Part shown: piece after piece, positions 29,046-39,035 of the stretch
How the letters are laid out: each line of letters begins with the position of its first letter
Numbering within the stretch: position 1 is the first letter of the stretch
Assembly (NCBI RefSeq): GCF_003355475.1
Contig: NZ_CP031356.1
Span: forward strand, 3,100,001-3,164,000
Direction: 5' to 3'
DNA: 64,000 nucleotides
Origin: Brachybacterium saurashtrense
Lineage (GTDB): Bacteria > Actinomycetota > Actinomycetes > Actinomycetales > Dermabacteraceae
Notes under the pieces: model-generated
Database searches by the model: none
Told to the model about the DNA's origin: nothing
Seen by the model: the letters and a program-made list of their open reading frames with translations, nothing else
Made by a program: the position numbers and the translations under genes

Positions 29046-29825
29046 ATGCGCACGACGACGAAGCGACTGGTCCCCCTCTTCGCAGCCACGGCGATGGTCG
29101 GCATGCTCGGCGCGTCCGGCGTCGCGATGGCCGATGATCACGGCGGCGGCGAGGGCGCGACCACGCTCGAGGCCCACCTCACCGAGCTGAACGACTCCGG
29201 CGCCTCGGGCACCGCGTGGATCACGCTCGAGGGCAACGAGGTCACCGTGAAGCTGGACAGTTCCGGCATGCTCGCGGACGCCCCCCACGCCCAGCACATC
29301 CACATCGGCGGTGCGAACGAGTGCCCCGATCCGTCGATGGAGGGCACCGGGGTGGACGGTGCGATCCGCACCACCGACGCCGCCGACTCCTACGGCGCCG
29401 TGAAGGTCTCGCTGACCAATGACGGCGACACCAGCCCGGACAGCGCCCTGGCCGTGGACCGCTTCCCGGTGGGCGATGCGAGCTATGAGCGCACCCTTGA
29501 GGTGGACGACGAGACGGCCGAGAGCCTGCGCAACGGTGACGGCTCCGTGGTGCTGCACGGCGTGGACCACAACGGCAACGGCACCTACGACGGCGACCAG
29601 GAGTCCGACCTGGATCCGTCGCTGCCCTCCGAGGCGACCGATCCGGCCGCCTGCGGCGCGCTCGAGGTGGCCCAGATGGAGGCATGGCCCGAGGGCGGTG
29701 CCGAGACCGGTGACGGCTCCACCGCTGGCATCGAGCAGTCCGGCGCGATGCTCGCCGGTGCCGGCCTGCTGACCGCCGCCGGTGCGGGCGCGTTCGCGCT
29801 GCGTCGCCGCACGGCCCGGAAGTGA
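29046..29825 (+). CDS. Secreted CHRD-domain protein with C-terminal membrane anchor
   Basis: 259 residues. Signal peptide (residues 1-30, cleavage near AMA-DD), then a CHRD-like domain (about 42-200) with the motif DAPHAQHIHIGG typical of CHRD proteins and a calcium-binding-like DHNGNGTYDGDQESDLD. The C-terminus has a hydrophobic helix (about 232-252) and an RRRTARK tail, the layout of a sorting signal, but I see no LPxTG in front of it. One base separates its stop from the sortase gene, so the pair forms an operon. Start by GAAGGAG upstream. Confidence 0.8.
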   Translation: MRTTTKRLVPLFAATAMVGMLGASGVAMADDHGGGEGATTLEAHLTELNDSGASGTAWITLEGNEVTVKLDSSGMLADAPHAQHIHIGGANECPDPSMEGTGVDGAIRTTDAADSYGAVKVSLTNDGDTSPDSALAVDRFPVGDASYERTLEVDDETAESLRNGDGSVVLHGVDHNGNGTYDGDQESDLDPSLPSEATDPAACGALEVAQMEAWPEGGAETGDGSTAGIEQSGAMLAGAGLLTAAGAGAFALRRRTARK

Positions 29826-29826
29826 C

Positions 29827-30615
29827 ATGACCCCTCAGGGAACCCCCCGACGGAACGGCGGTCGCCGCACGGCGGCCGCCGTTCTGGCGGCCCTCGCCGT
29901 GGTGGGCGCGGCCCTGCTGGTGTTCGCCCTGACCCACCAGGTGGGGGCGCCGCCGGAGCCCCCGCTGCGCACGGCCGGAGCACCGTCGGACGGTGCCGGT
30001 GCGCAGTCGTCGGACGACGGCGGGGAGCCGACGGAGCCGGTAGGTGCCGACCCGACGGAGCCGGCCGACGCCGAGCCGTCGGCCGTCCCCCGCACCGACG
30101 CGGCGGAGCCCTCGGAGCAGCCGTCCTCCGCGGCACCGGAGGCGAGCGTCGCCGAGGCGCTCCCCGCCTCCACCCCCACCGCGGTGCGCATCGACGCGAT
30201 CGGTGTCGAGGAGCAGGTCTTCCCCATCGGTCTCGGCGAGAACGGCGAGCTGCTCGCCCCGCGCGGCGACCAGGCGGACCTGGCGGCCTGGTTCGACGGA
30301 TCGCCCACCCCGGGCGAGAGCGGCCCCTCGGTGATCGAGGGGCATGTGACCTGGGGCGGAGACCCCTCCGTCTTCTTCGAGCTGGGCGCCCTGGAGGCGG
30401 GGGACCGGATCGAGGTGGACCGCGAGGACGGGACCGTCGCGACCTTCGAGGTGTACGACGCCGTCCGCTATCCCAAGGACGAGTTCCCCACGGTCGCGGT
30501 CTACGGCCGCACCGACGGCCCCGAGCTGCGGCTGATCACCTGCGCCGGTGACCTCGACGAGGACGGCCACCACCTCGACAACACCGTGGTGTTCGCCCGG
30601 CTCGTGGAGGGGTGA
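29827..30615 (+). CDS. Class F sortase
   Basis: 262 residues: an N-terminal transmembrane anchor (TAAAVLAALAVVGAALLVFA, about 14-33), a 90-residue Pro/Glu/Ser-rich spacer, and the sortase domain (about 118-262) with VRIDAIGVEEQVFPIGL, the catalytic His in SVIEGHVTWGG and the catalytic Cys in LRLITCAGD; an Arg-like partner is near the C-terminus (NTVVFARL). Class F sortases are actinobacterial and often lie next to single substrates; the CHRD protein directly upstream is the candidate. Confidence 0.88.
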   Translation: MTPQGTPRRNGGRRTAAAVLAALAVVGAALLVFALTHQVGAPPEPPLRTAGAPSDGAGAQSSDDGGEPTEPVGADPTEPADAEPSAVPRTDAAEPSEQPSSAAPEASVAEALPASTPTAVRIDAIGVEEQVFPIGLGENGELLAPRGDQADLAAWFDGSPTPGESGPSVIEGHVTWGGDPSVFFELGALEAGDRIEVDREDGTVATFEVYDAVRYPKDEFPTVAVYGRTDGPELRLITCAGDLDEDGHHLDNTVVFARLVEG

Positions 30616-30625
30616 GGAGCTCCCC

Positions 30626-31054
30626 TCAGGCGGTGCGCAGCGAGCTGAACAGCAGGCTCGTCTGCGTGGCGCGCACCCCGGGCATCGCCCGGATCCGCTC
30701 CAGCACCAGATCGAACTCGGCGAGATTGCGGCAGCGCAGCTGGAGCACCAGGTCCCAGGTGCCGGTGGTGGAGTGGAGCTGCTCCATCTCCGGATACCCG
30801 CGGATCTCGCGCACCACCTCGTGGTTCAGGCGGGTCTCCGTGGCCACCAGGGTCACGCCGCGCACCGCGTCCTGATCCTGATCGCTGCTCACCCGGATCG
30901 TGAACCCCTCGATCACCCCGGTGTCCACCAGCCGGTCCATGCGGGAGGTGACGGTGGAGCGGTTCACGCCCAGCTCCCGCGCGAGCACCGCCACGGGGGT
31001 GCGGCTGTCGGTGCGCAGCAGCGCGATGAGTCGGTGGTCCAGATCGTCGAGCAC
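30626..31054 (-). CDS. Lrp/AsnC-family transcriptional regulator
   Basis: 142 residues: AsnC-type winged helix (DDLDHRLIALLRTDSRTPVA, ELGVNRSTVTSRMDRLVDTG) and RAM effector domain (about 65-140; TTGTWDLVLQLRCRNLAEFD). Start set at GTG 31054, not the ATG at 31060, because TAGGCT (31066-31061) sits exactly six bases before the GTG and would overlap transcription of the ATG; the conserved N-terminus also begins LDDLD. Divergent from a LysE exporter, which it probably regulates in response to an amino acid. Confidence 0.88.
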   Translation of the reverse strand: MLDDLDHRLIALLRTDSRTPVAVLARELGVNRSTVTSRMDRLVDTGVIEGFTIRVSSDQDQDAVRGVTLVATETRLNHEVVREIRGYPEMEQLHSTTGTWDLVLQLRCRNLAEFDLVLERIRAMPGVRATQTSLLFSSLRTA

Positions 31055-31214
31055 GCACATAGCCTAGCGGCACCACACAGAGTGCGGGACATCCCCGCGA
31101 TCTGCCCGCAAGTAGGCGATTGCGGCGCCGCATCGCCGCCCTCTACTCTCACTCCTGGCCCAGGTCAGGGCCTGTTTCGGGACGATGTCCCACACGTGAA
31201 CAAGGTGGTGAGAA

Positions 31215-31844
31215 GTGCTCGACGTGTCCGTCCTGCCCGCATTCCTGCTGGCCGTCATGGTCATCCTCGTGACCCCCGGCCCCGACATGGCCTTCATGAT
31301 CGCGACCGGCATCAACCAAGGGCGGGGCGCGGCGGTGCGCGGGGCGTTCGGCGTCACCACCGCGATGGGCATCTGGGTCCTGATCGCCGCCACCGGCCTG
31401 GGCGTGGCGCTGGCGCAGGTGCCCGCCGCGCTGGATGCGATCCGCCTGGTGGGCGCCGCCTACCTCGGCTTCCTCGCCGTGACCACCTGGCGCCGGGCGG
31501 GCGCGGCCGTGGCCGAGGCCGCGGTGGTGCCCAACGTGTTCCGCCGCGGGTTCGTCGTCAACATCACCAACCCCAAGGTGGCGCTGTTCTTCGTGGCGTT
31601 CCTGCCCCAGTTCCTGGGCACCGCGGGCGCCTCCGGGCAGAGTCCCTTCGCGCAGATCCTCATGCTGGGCCTGCTGCTGCAGCTGGCCGGGCTCGCCACC
31701 GATCTCGCGATCGGCAGCGCCGCGGGCGTGTTCCGCGACGCCGTGCTGAGCCGCCGCCGGGTGCGCCTGGCGCTGGACGCCGCCGCCGGCACCGTCTACG
31801 GCGGCCTCGCCGTGCTGCTGGTCGCCGACGTCGCCCGCGGGTAG
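31215..31844 (+). CDS. LysE-family amino-acid exporter
   Basis: 209-residue inner-membrane protein with six predicted helices. The family signature VTPGPDMAFMIATGINQGR is at about residues 19-37, and ITNPKVALFFVAFLPQFLG at about 117-135. Exports an amino acid or related compound; the substrate cannot be read. GTG start with AAGGTGGTGAG upstream. The divergent Lrp gene is the probable activator, as in the LysG/LysE and Lrp/BrnFE pairs. Confidence 0.9.
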   Translation: MLDVSVLPAFLLAVMVILVTPGPDMAFMIATGINQGRGAAVRGAFGVTTAMGIWVLIAATGLGVALAQVPAALDAIRLVGAAYLGFLAVTTWRRAGAAVAEAAVVPNVFRRGFVVNITNPKVALFFVAFLPQFLGTAGASGQSPFAQILMLGLLLQLAGLATDLAIGSAAGVFRDAVLSRRRVRLALDAAAGTVYGGLAVLLVADVARG

Positions 31845-31890
31845 CAGCGGGCCGGGGGGCACGGGCAGCGCCGGGTCGGGGCCGGGAGGC

Positions 31891-33528
31891 TCAGCGCCCG
31901 TCGGCCGCAGTGCCGGCCGCCGCAGTGCCGCGCGCCGCAGTGCCCGCCGCTGGCCCGTCGGCCGGCGGGGCGTGCCGCTCCAGGAACTCCAGCATCGCCA
32001 CCCGGTCCACCCCGGTGAAGGTGCCGGTGGGCATCGCGGCGAGCAGGGAGGCGTGCAGCCGCGCCACCGGCCACACCGACCCCTCCCAGCGCCGCTCCAC
32101 CTCCGGATCCGGCGCCCGGCAGCAGGACGGGTCCGGACAGGTGGAGCCGTGGCGCACGGAGGTCTCCCGGCCCCGGAACCACTTCGTGTGCGCGAAGTCG
32201 GTGCCCACCGAGATCGAGAACTCCCCGCCGGAGCCGGACTCGATGCGGGAGGTGCACCAGTAGGTGCCGCCCGGCTTGTCGGTGTACTGGCTGTACTGGC
32301 GCATCCGGTCCTCGGTGCGGAACACCCGCCGGGCGCTCCACCACCGGCACACCAGCTGCCCCTCCACCGCCCCCAGCGCATCGGTGGGGAAGCGCACCCG
32401 GTCGTTCTGGTACGCCTTCACGATCGTGCCCGAGGAGTGCACCTTGAGGAAGTGCACCGGGATGTCCAGGTGATGGGTGGCGAGGTTCGTGAAGCGGTGC
32501 GCGGCCAGCTCGTAGGTCACCGCGAACTCGTCCCGCAGGTCCTCCACCGACAGCTCCCGCTGCGCCTTCGCGCCCCGCAGGAAGGCGCTCGCACCCTCCT
32601 CGGGCACCAGCATCGCCGCGGCCAGGTAGTTCACCTCCACCCGCTGGCGCAGCAGCTCGCCGTAGTCGGCCGGCTCGGCCATGCCCAACGCGTGCGCGGC
32701 CAGGGCCTGCAGCACGGTGGTGCGCGGATCCGCGGTGCCGCGCCCCAGCGGCAGATAGATCCGCATCGACGCCGCATCGGTGAGCGAGCGCGCCGAGTGG
32801 GGCAGGTCCGGCACCGAGTGCAGGGTGAAGCCCAGCGCCTCGGCCAGCAGCGACACCTTGCGGTGCGAGAGCGGGCCGCCACGGTGGTCGATGCGGGCCA
32901 GCAGCTCCCGGGCCGTCTGCTCCAGGGCGGGGTAGTAGTTGCCCGCCTCGGACTGCTCCTGGCGCAGCTGCCCGTTCACCCGCCGCGCCTCCTCGGGCGT
33001 GGCCGCCCGCTCCTCGTGCAGGCGCCGCAGCTCCTCGTGGAGGGCCAGGATCGTCTCGATCGCGGCGTCGGAGAGGGTCTTGCGCACCGGCAGGTCCGGC
33101 AGCCCCAGCCCCTGGTAGAGCGCCCCGGCCTGCGCCTTCTCCAGCGCGATCTCGAGCGCGGCCCGGCGTGAGGGCGGGGCCGGGTCCAGCAGGTCCTCCA
33201 CCCCCACCTCGAGCGCGCGGGCGATGCGTCGCAGCTCCCCGAGACGCAGCTCCCGCTTGCCGTTCTCGATCACCGAGAGCTGCGAGGGGGCACGGTCCAG
33301 GGCGGCGGCGAGCTCGGCCAGGGACAGGCCCCGCTCGGTGCGTCGGGCGCGGATCCGCCGGCCGAGCAGCAGCGGGTCCACGTCGTCGTCGGGGGAGCCG
33401 ACGGGGCCGGCGGCGTCGGGGCGCAGGGTGCCGGCGGGACGAGCGGGCCCGTCGGCCCGGCCGACGGCGTCGGGACGCGCGGGGCCGGCGGGGTGTCTGC
33501 GGGGGCCGGGAGGGGGCTGCGCGGTCAT
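31891..33528 (-). CDS. ramB: RamB-type (ScfR family) XRE regulator of acetate/glyoxylate metabolism
   Basis: 545 residues. A 45-residue Pro/Ala/Gly-rich lead, an XRE helix-turn-helix (about 52-110; [40 protein letters not shown]), an IrrE-like DUF955 region (about 215-330) and a C-terminal DUF2083 domain with a cysteine cluster [16 protein letters not shown]. This architecture is that of short-chain fatty acyl/RamB regulators, which repress the glyoxylate shunt. It is divergent from aceA-aceB here, which supports the assignment. ATG 33528 chosen; GTG 33552 would add eight residues. Confidence 0.8.
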   Translation of the reverse strand: MTAQPPPGPRRHPAGPARPDAVGRADGPARPAGTLRPDAAGPVGSPDDDVDPLLLGRRIRARRTERGLSLAELAAALDRAPSQLSVIENGKRELRLGELRRIARALEVGVEDLLDPAPPSRRAALEIALEKAQAGALYQGLGLPDLPVRKTLSDAAIETILALHEELRRLHEERAATPEEARRVNGQLRQEQSEAGNYYPALEQTARELLARIDHRGGPLSHRKVSLLAEALGFTLHSVPDLPHSARSLTDAASMRIYLPLGRGTADPRTTVLQALAAHALGMAEPADYGELLRQRVEVNYLAAAMLVPEEGASAFLRGAKAQRELSVEDLRDEFAVTYELAAHRFTNLATHHLDIPVHFLKVHSSGTIVKAYQNDRVRFPTDALGAVEGQLVCRWWSARRVFRTEDRMRQYSQYTDKPGGTYWCTSRIESGSGGEFSISVGTDFAHTKWFRGRETSVRHGSTCPDPSCCRAPDPEVERRWEGSVWPVARLHASLLAAMPTGTFTGVDRVAMLEFLERHAPPADGPAAGTAARGTAAAGTAADGR

Positions 33529-33569
33529 GCGGGACAGCGTGACACAGAACACTTCTGCAGAACAGAAAT

Positions 33570-33590
33570 ATCGCGAAAGTTCTTCGCGAT
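33570..33590. promoter_or_regulatory. Palindrome 1 between ramB and aceA
   Basis: ATCGCGAA and TTCGCGAT (eight-base perfect arms, five-base spacer AGTTC). It lies 42 bases upstream of the ramB start and could serve as an autoregulatory operator. Confidence 0.5.
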
Positions 33591-33633
33591 CGGGGGTTCT
33601 GGCGGGGTGGCGGGATGGTCAGAGTGTGACCAC

Positions 33634-33650
33634 TCGACGAAGTTCGTCGA
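33634..33650. promoter_or_regulatory. Palindrome 2 between ramB and aceA
   Basis: TCGACGAA and TTCGTCGA with a single central G, 96 bases upstream of aceA. It shares CGAA/TTCG with palindrome 1, so both may bind one regulator. Confidence 0.5.
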
Positions 33651-33745
33651 TCGCGGGACTCGCCCCCGGCGCTGTTCCCGCCCGCCCAGCCCTACCCGCC
33701 CCTACCCGCCCCGTACTGCCCCCTACCTGCCCCGAGGAGCCGACG

Positions 33746-35083
33746 ATGACCCCCTCCGATCCCTCCATCCCGCGCCGCTCTCCCCGCCCCGGCGACCCGA
33801 GCATGACCGCCGAGGAGCTCGCCCGCGACTGGGAGATCGACCCCCGCTGGCGGGGCGTGCGCCGCGACCACACCGCTGCCGACGTCCTCTCCCTCGCCGG
33901 GCCCGTGCGCGAGGAGCACACCCTCGCCCGCCGCGGCGCCGAGCGGCTCTGGGAGATGGTCCAGGAGAACACCGCCGACCCCGCCACCTGGATCTCCGCG
34001 CTCGGCGCCCTCACCGGCAACCAGGCCGTGCAGCAGGTGCGGGCCGGGCTGAAGGCCGTCTACCTCTCCGGCTGGCAGGTCGCGGCCGATGCCAACCTCT
34101 CCGGCCAGACCTACCCCGATCAGTCCCTCTACCCCGCCAACTCCGTCCCCGCCGTGGTGCGCCGCCTCAACAACGCGCTCCTGCGCGCCGGGCAGATCGA
34201 GTTCGCCGAGACCGGCACCACCAGCCGGGACTGGCAGGCACCGATCGTCGCCGATGCGGAGGCCGGGTTCGGCGGGCCGCTGAACGCCTACGAGCTCATG
34301 CACCAGATGATCGAGGCGGGCGCCGCCGGCGTGCACTGGGAGGACCAGCTCGCCAGCGAGAAGAAGTGCGGCCACCTGGGCGGGAAGGTGCTGGTGCCCA
34401 CCTCGCAGCACGTGCGCACCCTGAACGCCGCCCGGCTCGCCGCGGACGTCGCCGGCACCCCCACCGTGCTCATCGCCCGCACGGACGCGCTCGCGGCGAC
34501 GCTGCTCACCAGCGACGTCGACGAGCGCGACCGGCCCTTCCTCACCGGCGACCGCACCGCCGAGGGCTTCTACGAGGTCACCCCCGGGATCGAGCCGGTC
34601 ATCGCGCGAGGCCTGGCCTACGCGGAGTACGCGGACCTGCTGTGGGTGGAGTCCTCCACCCCGGATCTCGCGCTGGCCCGCCGCTTCGCCGAGGCGATCC
34701 ACGCCCGCTTCCCCGAGCAGAAGCTCGCCTACAACTGCTCGCCGAGCTTCAACTGGAAGCGGCACCTGGACGATGCGCAGATCGCGCGCTTCCAGAGAGA
34801 GCTCGCCGCGATGGGCTACGCCTTCCAGTTCATCACCCTGGCAGGCTTCCACTCCCTCAACCACGCCATGTTCGAGCTGGCCAGCGGGTACCGGGAGCGA
34901 CAGATGAGCGCCTTCGTGGAGTTGCAGGAGGCGGAGTTCGCCTCCGCCGCGCACGGCTTCACCGCCCACCGCCACCAGGCGGAGGTGGGCACGGGCTACT
35001 TCGACCGCGTCGCCACCGCCCTGAACCCCACCTCCTCCACCCTCGCGCTCGCCGGCTCCACGGAGACGGCGCAGTTCCACTGA
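33746..35083 (+). CDS. aceA: Isocitrate lyase
   Basis: Cleaves isocitrate to glyoxylate and succinate, the first step of the glyoxylate shunt needed for growth on acetate or fatty acids. The catalytic-loop motif KKCGHLGGK with the active Cys is at about residue 208; substrate and metal sites are in [23 protein letters not shown] and [10 protein letters not shown]. 445 residues. The ATG follows GAGGAG; a longer in-frame opening would run antisense through ramB and is rejected. aceB follows after 87 bases. Confidence 0.96.
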   Translation: MTPSDPSIPRRSPRPGDPSMTAEELARDWEIDPRWRGVRRDHTAADVLSLAGPVREEHTLARRGAERLWEMVQENTADPATWISALGALTGNQAVQQVRAGLKAVYLSGWQVAADANLSGQTYPDQSLYPANSVPAVVRRLNNALLRAGQIEFAETGTTSRDWQAPIVADAEAGFGGPLNAYELMHQMIEAGAAGVHWEDQLASEKKCGHLGGKVLVPTSQHVRTLNAARLAADVAGTPTVLIARTDALAATLLTSDVDERDRPFLTGDRTAEGFYEVTPGIEPVIARGLAYAEYADLLWVESSTPDLALARRFAEAIHARFPEQKLAYNCSPSFNWKRHLDDAQIARFQRELAAMGYAFQFITLAGFHSLNHAMFELASGYRERQMSAFVELQEAEFASAAHGFTAHRHQAEVGTGYFDRVATALNPTSSTLALAGSTETAQFH

Positions 35084-35170
35084 GCACGCCGCCGGCCGGA
35101 CCCGTGCCGTCGGGCGCACTCGCCCCGTCGGCCCGACCCCCACCCCTTCTCTCGCACCCAGGAGCACGCC

Positions 35171-36871
<1,701 letters not shown>

Positions 36872-36977
36872 GGTGCTGCCGACGGGCGGGCCGGGCAGGT
36901 GCCCGGGTGCGGGGCGGTGCCCGGGGGTGGGGCGGACGCCGTCGACCCCCGGGCACCGGCCCGGCTATGTTCAGGCC

Positions 36978-38471
36978 ATGCGCATCGGCATCGACATGGG
37001 CACTACCCGCACCATCGCGGCGGGCGCGGACCGCGGCAACTATCCCGTGCTCCGCTTCGCGGACCTCGACGGTGACCAGCACGACCACTTCCCTTCCGTG
37101 ATCGCCGACGTGGACGGCGAGCTGGTGCACGGCTTCGCCGCCGAGCGCGCCGCCCGCGCCGGCGCCCCGCACCTGCGCTCCTTCAAACGCCTGCTGGGGG
37201 CACCGGGCACCCATCCGGGCACCACGGTGGAGCTCGGCGGGCAGGAGCACCTGCTGCTGGACCTGGTGACCGCCTACCTGGTGGCGGTGCGGGAGGCGCT
37301 GCCGGTCCCGGCCGGCCAGGTGGCCGTCTCGGTGCCGGCCCACGCCCACTCCGCGCAGCGCATCATGACGCTGGAGGCGTTCCGCCGGGCCGGCATCGAC
37401 GTGATCGCGATGCTCAACGAACCCTCCGCCGCCGGCTTCGAGTACACCCACCACCAGTCCCGCAGCCTCACCTCCCGCCGCACCCGCATCGCGGTCTACG
37501 ACCTGGGCGGGGGCACCTTCGACAGCTCCCTGGTCGAGGCCGACGGCACCGGGCACGTGGTGCTGGGCAGCCACGGGGACAGCCGCCTGGGCGGCGACGA
37601 CCTCGACGAGGTGCTGCTCGAGCTGGTGCTGGAGCGTGTGGGCGAGCTCTCGGGACTCACGGCCGACACCCTCGGGCCAGCGGGGCTGGCGGCCCTGCGC
37701 GAGGAGTGCCGGGCGGCGAAGGAGCGCCTGCTGCCGCAGACGCGGCGGATGATGATCGACCTCGGCCAGGAGCACGAGCCGGTGATCCTGCCGGTGGAGG
37801 AGTTCTACGCGGCCGCGACCCCGCTCGTCGAGCGGACGCTGGAGGTGATGGCCCCTCTGGTGGGGGAGCTGGAGGCGGAGTCCGGCATCGCCGGGATCTA
37901 CCTGGTGGGCGGCGGGTCCGGCCTGCCGCTGGTGGGGCGCCGGCTGCGGGAGCGCTTCGGTCGGCGCGTGCACCGGTCCCCGTACCCGGCGGCCTCCACC
38001 GCGATCGGTCTCGCGATCGCCGCGGACCCCGACGCCGATGTCACTCTCGCGGACCGGCTCTCCCGCGGCATCAGCGTGTTCCGCGAGGCGCAGGCGGGCG
38101 AGGGGATCACGATCGACCAGGTGCTCACCCCGGACGAGCCCCTGCCTGCCACGGGTGTCACCACCGTGACCCGCACCTACACCGCGGCGCACACAGTGGG
38201 TTGGTTCCGCTTCGTGGAGCACGCGCACCGGGATCCGGACGGCGAGCTGCGCGGCGACGTGGTGCCGTGCGCGGACGTGCTCTTCCCCTTCGACCCGGCG
38301 CTGCGGGAGCTGGACCCGGCCGCGCTCGCCCGGGCGGAGGTGACGCGCCGCGAGGGCGGACCGCGGATCGAGGAACGCTACAGCCTGCACCCCTCGGGGG
38401 CCGTGACCGTGCAGATCACGGACCTGGACAGCGGGTTCAGCCGCGAGTACGGACTCGCCCGGCGGGGCTGA
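36978..38471 (+). CDS. Hsp70-like (DnaK-type ATPase) protein
   Basis: 497 residues. Actin-like ATPase domain: phosphate-1 MRIGIDMGTTRTIAAG, connect-1 LNEPSAAGFEYTH, phosphate-2 VYDLGGGTFDSSLVE and adenosine motif IYLVGGGSGLPLVGRRL. A C-terminal beta-rich region (about 385-497) replaces a canonical substrate-binding domain, and the EEVD-like or lid segments of DnaK are absent. No grpE or dnaJ nearby, so it is not the housekeeping DnaK. Start ATG 36978 is leaderless, with TATGTT (36966-36971) six bases upstream. Role unknown. Confidence 0.85.
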   Translation: MRIGIDMGTTRTIAAGADRGNYPVLRFADLDGDQHDHFPSVIADVDGELVHGFAAERAARAGAPHLRSFKRLLGAPGTHPGTTVELGGQEHLLLDLVTAYLVAVREALPVPAGQVAVSVPAHAHSAQRIMTLEAFRRAGIDVIAMLNEPSAAGFEYTHHQSRSLTSRRTRIAVYDLGGGTFDSSLVEADGTGHVVLGSHGDSRLGGDDLDEVLLELVLERVGELSGLTADTLGPAGLAALREECRAAKERLLPQTRRMMIDLGQEHEPVILPVEEFYAAATPLVERTLEVMAPLVGELEAESGIAGIYLVGGGSGLPLVGRRLRERFGRRVHRSPYPAASTAIGLAIAADPDADVTLADRLSRGISVFREAQAGEGITIDQVLTPDEPLPATGVTTVTRTYTAAHTVGWFRFVEHAHRDPDGELRGDVVPCADVLFPFDPALRELDPAALARAEVTRREGGPRIEERYSLHPSGAVTVQITDLDSGFSREYGLARRG

Positions 38472-38514
38472 GCGGGGGCGACGTCCGGTCCAGAGGCCGG
38501 GCCGGCGGGCGGGC

Positions 38515-38937
38515 TCAGCGCGCGGCGGCGTGCTCCTCGAGCACCTCGTCGAGGATCTCGGCCGTGTCCTGCAGCCGGGCGATGCGTGCGGCGAGCTCTC
38601 GGCGATGGGCGCGCAGTGCGTCGAGCCCGGTCTCCTGGGCCGGATCCCGGCCCAGCAGCAGCGGCAGCAGCGGGGAGATCTCGGCGCTGGAGAGCCCCAC
38701 GGCCAACAGGCGCTGCACCAGCAGCACCCGGTCCATGGCCTCGGCGTCGTAACGGCGGTGGCCGGCGGCAGTACGGGCCGCGGCGAGCAGGCCCTGCTGC
38801 TCGTAGTAGCGCAGCGACCGGGCGCTCGCGCCGGTGCGGGCGGAGAGCTCGCCGATGCCGAGGCGCGGTGCGACCGCGGGGGTGGCGCTCGCGGGCATCA
38901 CGTCCACAGGGGTCACACGGGTGTCACAGACGGTCAT
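38515..38937 (-). CDS. MerR-family transcriptional regulator
   Basis: 140 residues. MerR winged helix (about 27-95: LGIGELSARTGASARSLRYY, EQQGLLAAARTAAGHRRYD) followed by a dimerisation helix (RELAARIARLQDTAEILDEV). No cysteine cluster, so a metal or redox sensor is unlikely. TACGGT (38949-38944) ends six bases before ATG 38937: leaderless start. Target unknown; convergent with the Hsp70-like gene. Confidence 0.88.
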   Translation of the reverse strand: MTVCDTRVTPVDVMPASATPAVAPRLGIGELSARTGASARSLRYYEQQGLLAAARTAAGHRRYDAEAMDRVLLVQRLLAVGLSSAEISPLLPLLLGRDPAQETGLDALRAHRRELAARIARLQDTAEILDEVLEEHAAAR

Positions 38938-39035
38938 GCGGCCACCGTACGATCCAGCGCGTCGCGAAGCGTGCAGGTCAGGGGTGTGTCGGTGAGGGTG
39001 ACATCGGTGTGAGGTCTCATGTGGCGACCGCGGCC

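Noticed and set aside
25692-29828. Very long open frame on the minus strand (over 1300 codons)
   Set aside because: It runs antisense to the RpiR, PTS and CHRD genes, is Gly/Arg/His-rich without motifs, and is an expected shadow in high-GC DNA. The same applies to long antisense frames over gyrB, gyrA, aceA-aceB and the ABC importer.
33553-33564. TTCTGCAGAA palindrome close to the ramB start
   Set aside because: Ten-base palindromes are frequent by chance and this one does not share the arms of the other two dyads in the region.
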